The notes under the pieces were generated by a model that saw only the letters and a program-made list of their open reading frames with translations, did not search any database and had not been told where the DNA came from. A stretch of 46,295 bases of DNA from CAJXJP01 sp964022365 (GTDB lineage: Bacteria; Patescibacteriota; Gracilibacteria; BD1-5; UBA6164), in assembly GCA_964022365.1 (NCBI GenBank), contig CAXHZN010000011.1, forward strand, positions 1-46,295, in the 5' to 3' direction. Position numbers and translations under genes: made by a program. Of this stretch, positions 43,462 to 46,295 are shown piece after piece. Position 1 is the first letter of the stretch; each line of letters opens with the position of its first letter.

Positions 43462-44053
43462 GTTTTTCTTGAGAAAGTTCACTGAGAAATTTAAGAAACT
43501 TTTCAGTTTGCTCAAATTTTAAAGGACCAATCTCTTCTATTTTATCAATTTGTTCTTGAGTAGATAAATTATTTTTACCATTAACTATTTCGTATTCATA
43601 TTTCAAGCTCATCTCTGGTAAAATATCATCATTATACTGTATGTCTAATTGGATGTAATATACAAACTCTGGACATGCTTTTTCTATACAAGGTGTAGGA
43701 GGTCCTGCATAATAGTGTATAATAAAGTCAATATTGTAGTTTACATATACTCCATTTTTTACTGAAAGTATATTTTTATCTTCTAGTAAATTTATAAGAT
43801 TAGTAAAATACTTTTTATTACATTGATGACTTTTAGGTAATCCATTTATACAGCGTAGTTCATAACGTAATGCTACTTCACTCCTATCTAACTGTTGAGA
43901 TAGATTAAGTTGAGCTTGCTTTGTTTCAGCTGATCTATCATCACTCATCACAAATTCATATAATAATATTATAGAAATAATAGTTATTATAGTAACAATA
44001 CTTGCTTTTATAGCAAATATTCTATCAGATTTAGAGAGTTTAAATACACTCAC
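43442..44053 (-). CDS. Membrane-anchored extracytoplasmic protein, unknown, SD-led and TGA-free
   Basis: 203 residues from GTG 44053, supported by a canonical AAAGGAG about 8 nt upstream (44060-44066), which is unusual in this window. N-terminal TM segment at about 17-35, then an external domain with four Cys (ELRCINGLPKSHQC; PPTPCIEKAC). All Gly codons are GGA/GGT and no TGA occurs, unlike most neighbours. Stop is TAG. It may be imported from a standard-code organism. No family recognised. Confidence 0.75.
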   Translation of the reverse strand: MSVFKLSKSDRIFAIKASIVTIITIISIILLYEFVMSDDRSAETKQAQLNLSQQLDRSEVALRYELRCINGLPKSHQCNKKYFTNLINLLEDKNILSVKNGVYVNYNIDFIIHYYAGPPTPCIEKACPEFVYYIQLDIQYNDDILPEMSLKYEYEIVNGKNNLSTQEQIDKIEEIGPLKFEQTEKFLKFLSELSQEKQKALVK

Positions 44054-44083
44054 AATCTTCTCCTTTAAAACAAATGTAATTTA

Positions 44084-44111
44084 TTTATAACCAAAAAAAT
44101 AAAAAAATCAA
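44084..44111 (-). promoter_or_regulatory. Putative promoter of the 43442 gene
   Basis: Minus strand TTGATT (44111-44106) - 16 nt - TATAAA (44089-44084). It overlaps the tlyA terminator. Confidence 0.4.
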
Positions 44112-44125
44112 ATATGATTTTTTTA
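44093..44125 (-). terminator. Terminator of tlyA
   Basis: Hairpin AAAAAATCA / TGATTTTTT with T tract right after the tlyA stop. Confidence 0.65.
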
Positions 44126-44842
44126 CTTTTTTTTCAATTGAATAAATATTTCTTCATTTCCAGATTCTCATTTCATTTTAGATTTTTCAACAGCCAATAT
44201 TTGTAATCATTTAGCTCTACAAATATCTAGAAAATTATTCAGCTCTCTGATAGTATACTTTTCGTCTTTTACAACTCATTTTCTGGTAACATGATTTTGT
44301 CAGACTTCAAATTGTGGTTTAAATAATAAATAACACAAAGTATTTTCTCAAACAAAATTTATTATTGAATCTAAAATTAAATCTAATTTTATAAAACTTA
44401 CATCACAAGTAATAAAATCGATTTGTTCTGGTAGAAGTTTCAAATCTCTTATATCTGTATTTTCAAGTGAAACTATTTTTTTGTTTTCTCTCAATATTTC
44501 ATGAAGTTGAGATGTTCACACATCAACTGCAAATATTTTTCAAATATTTTGTTCGAGTAAAATTTGGCAAAATCATCATGTACTACTTCAAATATCTAGA
44601 ACAGTTTTATTTTCCATATTTTGAGGAAACTCTTCTAAAAAACCTTTGAGTTTCATAGCACTTCTAGCAACATATTTAGACTCTTGTGTTTGGGAAATTT
44701 CTACAATATCGGTTATTTTCAGTTGAAATCATGTCTTAGTAATAGTTTGATCGTTTACCAAAACTGCTCAAGCTTTTATCATAGCTTGCGCTTTATTTCT
44801 CGTTATATCTGATTGTTGTGTAACATATTGGTCTAATCTCAT
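44123..44842 (-). CDS. tlyA: TlyA family rRNA methyltransferase / S4-domain protein
   Basis: 239 residues. S4 RNA-binding domain at the N-terminus (MRLDQYVTQQSDITRNKAQA, MIKAGAVLVN), the linker YVARSAMKLKGFLEEF, and AdoMet motif LDIGSSTGGFCQILLEQ followed by IFAVDVGTSQL. The rest of the methyltransferase fold includes ITCDVSFIKLDLIL and LFKPQFEVG with K-x-E-type residues. TlyA 2'-O-methylates cytidines in 16S/23S rRNA, and relatives have been called hemolysins. Its ATG overlaps the end of the DUF805 gene, implying coupling. Confidence 0.92.
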
Positions 44843-45195
44843 TGTTTTTCTATTTTTTTAATTATTTTTTTAGGATTTTTTCAGTATATATTTTTTCATT
44901 TGTTTCATTTTTTTACAAATAGATAAAATATAAATCAAGGAATTAATATTTGAATTGTTAGTAACCATCAACTATGTCATATATCATGTAAACGTGAAAT
45001 CATTGCACTTATTGAAGTGATTATTAAATATAAAAATATAGCAAATGCTACATTATTATTTAAATATCATAAATGTGATAAATAATATAATGTGATAATT
45101 AAAATGAGAATTATAACCTGAATAACACAAAAAAACCTTCTTCACATTCTATTACATTGTAGTAATATTTTAATTTTTTTTATTTCTTCAGCCAC
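44833..45195 (-). CDS. DUF805 family membrane protein
   Basis: 120 residues. GTG start at 45195 is the best available; the N-terminal CNRMGRRFF resembles the family G-R-x-x-R-x-x-F/W start. Three hydrophobic segments follow. The hallmark SRLHDIGHSGWLL lies at about 66-78, and the C-terminal GNKGKNIYGKNPKK matches the G-x-N-x-Y-G-x-x-P tail. Two Gly in the hallmark are TGA codons. The stop is TAG inside the tlyA start (10-nt overlap). Function of DUF805 is unknown. Confidence 0.82.
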
Positions 45196-45225
45196 TTTTT
45201 TTTATTATTATAATTTATATTCTTG

Positions 45226-45253
45226 ATTATAAAAAATAATTTTTTAATTTCAA
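45226..45253 (-). promoter_or_regulatory. Putative promoter of DUF805-tlyA
   Basis: Minus strand TTGAAA (45253-45248) - 16 nt - TATAAT (45231-45226). Confidence 0.55.
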
Positions 45254-45257
45254 GAAA

Positions 45258-45289
45258 TAAAAAAAAGACTACTTAATAGTCTTTTTTCG
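45258..45289 (-). terminator. Terminator of the small membrane-protein pair
   Basis: Hairpin AAAAGACTA / TAGTCTTTT plus T tract. The TAG stop of the 45269 gene is in the stem. Confidence 0.75.
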
Positions 45290-45490
45290 TAAAATATATC
45301 CAAATACCATAAATATTACTAGGGTAGTAATTAAGATAAATGGAAATAAATTTTTCATACTAATTGGTTCATGTAAATTTATATCATTTTTTAAAACATA
45401 AATCGCAGCCACAAATGTAAAGATACCGATAATACCTGCAACTATAGATAATGCTTTTTGTATTTGTGTTAAAAATTTTTCAGTTTCCAT
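45269..45490 (-). CDS. Small two-TM membrane protein, standard-code-like
   Basis: 73 residues, METEKFLTQIQKALSIVAGI then a second TM at about 48-65 and a basic tail RKKTIK. No TGA codons; Gly is GGT/GGA. Its ATG lies inside the end of the upstream gene in the arrangement ATG-GAA-ACTGA, where the upstream frame meets TGA. That is a classic coupled overlap if TGA is a stop. The terminator overlaps its 3' end. No family recognised. Confidence 0.7.
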   Translation of the reverse strand: METEKFLTQIQKALSIVAGIIGIFTFVAAIYVLKNDINLHEPISMKNLFPFILITTLVIFMVFGYILRKKTIK

Positions 45491-45686
45491 GATTATTTCT
45501 CCTAAAAGTTTCTATCATATCAAATATCAAAATTGCACAAAAAATAACTACTGTAGTCATCATGTAATTATCTAATTTGAGCTGACAAGCTAAACTTGTA
45601 ATCAAAAGTACAAAAAATAAAAAAGTATCTACAAATAATATTTTATAAATATTTTTTAATTTATTAAAATTTTCTAATAATTTCAT
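45480..45686 (-). CDS. Small two-TM membrane protein ending at TGA, standard-code-like
   Basis: 68 residues from ATG 45686 (MKLLENFNKLKNIYKILFVD), chosen over the ATG at 45722 because AAAGGAGA (45694-45701) stands 7 nt upstream. Two hydrophobic segments (about 15-32 and 40-58), then FRRNNHGN. Ends at TGA 45482-45480. If that TGA is Gly, the frame runs on for 40 residues to TAG at 45360, entirely inside the next gene in another frame and with implausible composition (SIIYSCRYYRYLYICGCDLC). Termination at TGA is therefore more likely ancestral, suggesting transfer from a standard-code bacterium. Confidence 0.65.
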   Translation of the reverse strand: MKLLENFNKLKNIYKILFVDTFLFFVLLITSLACQLKLDNYMMTTVVIFCAILIFDMIETFRRNNHGN

Positions 45687-45713
45687 AGTTCTATCTCCTT
45701 TATTTGTAAAAAT

Positions 45714-45742
45714 ATAATACAAATATATTAATATAATGTCAA
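45714..45742 (-). promoter_or_regulatory. Near-consensus sigma70 promoter of the small membrane-protein pair
   Basis: Minus strand TTGACA (45742-45737) - 17 nt - TATTAT (45719-45714), the best -35 in the window, followed by a canonical SD. Confidence 0.7.
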
Positions 45743-45811
45743 ATGAAATAATTATTCAATAATATCTTCCTATTTTTAAAAAAATATATACACTTATAAA
45801 AAATAATTTTT

Positions 45812-46295
45812 AATGAGAATAATAGTGCAACTAAATCCAAAACAAGAAGAAGCAAAAAATAAAGTTGAATGACCACTTTTAATTATAGCTTGAGCATGAT
45901 CTGGGAAAACAGCAACTCTTACTCAAAGAGTAAATTATATGATTGCTGAAAAAAATATTCCAGCAAATTCGATTATGATGGTAACTTTTACGAATAAAGC
46001 AGCTCGTGAGATGAGGGAAAGGGTAAGTGCGAGGATTTGAGTAGAAGCTCCAAGATGATTATATCAACGTGCTAATTTTCCACTTATTGGGACATTTCAC
46101 TCGATTTGAATATTTATTTTAAAAGAAGTTTTAAATAATTTTTCTGCTGACGAATTAAATATTTGATTAAGAAAAGATTTTGTTATTTACGATGAATCTG
46201 ATAAATTATCAGTTTTAAAATGAATCTTAAAAAATGAATTATTGTTAGATGAAAAAGAATTTCCATCTCGTCAGATAGCGTTTTATATTTCAAAT
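45812..46295 (+). CDS. UvrD/PcrA/Rep superfamily DNA helicase (3' truncated by window)
   Basis: 161 codons visible. Q-motif Q11 in LNPKQEEA, Walker A IAGAGSGKTATL (25-36), motif Ia VTFTNKAAREMRERV and motif Ib IGTFHSIGIFIL identify an SF1A helicase of the UvrD/PcrA group. It unwinds DNA 3' to 5' in repair and replication restart. Gly codons in the P-loop include TGA. Which paralogue (uvrD, pcrA or rep) cannot be decided from the N-terminus. The gene continues past the window. Confidence 0.92.

Noticed and set aside
1..46295. TGA read as Trp (Mycoplasma-type code)
   Set aside because: Conserved positions require Gly, and TGG is used normally for Trp in GltX, NAD kinase and others.
1..46295. 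CRISPR arrays, tRNAs, transposases
   Set aside because: No regularly spaced repeats, no T-loop type GGTTCGAATCC pattern and no transposase motifs were seen on either strand.

Overview
The window is AT-rich and reads as Candidatus Absconditabacteria (SR1) or Gracilibacteria DNA, because in-frame TGA must be translated as glycine (code 25). In YchF the codon at 2484 falls on the invariant Gly of the P-loop GLPNVGKS. TGA also falls on the Gly of the ABC signature LSGGEKQR, of the NAD kinase GGDGT motif and of the DUF805 motif HDIGHSGW. TGG is still used for Trp, which excludes the TGA=Trp codes. Nearly every gene has TGA codons, so a standard-code ORF scan shatters them; the gene ends given here were read with TAA/TAG as stops. 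Most genes lack a Shine-Dalgarno (SD) sequence, and intergenic gaps are short.

Layout. 1-2367: two tandem prepilin-like proteins with fibrinogen-like C-termini (the first cut by the window edge, the second interrupted by an in-frame TAA). 2466-4358: YchF, a convergent Mpo1-like (DUF962) gene and a small unknown. 4388-6167 (-): m5C RNA methyltransferase and a DedA protein. 6308-11738: a run of secF, PH-domain protein, ABC exporter, HIT protein, uppS and an IspA-like prenyl synthase. 11776-13230 (-): NAD kinase and clpP. 13420-17248: three more tandem pseudopilins with different C-terminal domains. 17373-22019: gltX, zinc-ribbon protein, coiled-coil protein, dcd, miaB. 22060-27721: an unfamiliar block with a small unknown, a lytic-transglycosylase-like protein, a divergent one-TM protein and a very large protein split by a 2-nt-type frameshift. 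27828-30228 (-): TRM11-like methyltransferase, a small inverted-repeat (MITE-like) element, adk and rnpB (RNase P RNA). 30337-31943: an unidentified structured RNA candidate and dnaA, which is broken by a deletion/frameshift. 32047-39056: DUF4012 protein, MurE-like ligase, dnaX-apt-truncated priA operon. 39068-45686 (-): cNMP/GAF-like protein with pilT, RlmD-like methyltransferase, lipoprotein, three SD-led TGA-free small genes, tlyA and DUF805. 45812-end: UvrD/PcrA helicase.

How it fits together. PilT and five pseudopilins with a near-constant stalk and varied tips suggest a type IV pilus-like surface system with interchangeable binding heads, which would suit an epibiotic or predatory lifestyle (inference). 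The housekeeping genes cover replication (dnaA, dnaX, priA, uvrD), nucleotide metabolism (adk, apt, dcd), RNA modification and lipid-carrier synthesis (uppS, prenyl synthase, DedA).

The most notable points are the modular pseudopilins, the interrupted dnaA, the RNA-like sequence upstream of it, the large split gene with a possible RelA/SpoT-like C-terminus, and a pair of small genes at 45.3-45.7 kb that appear to use TGA as a stop and therefore look imported from a standard-code bacterium. I saw no tRNA, CRISPR array, transposase or obvious DnaA-box cluster. No stretch longer than 300 bases is without a gene or RNA feature.
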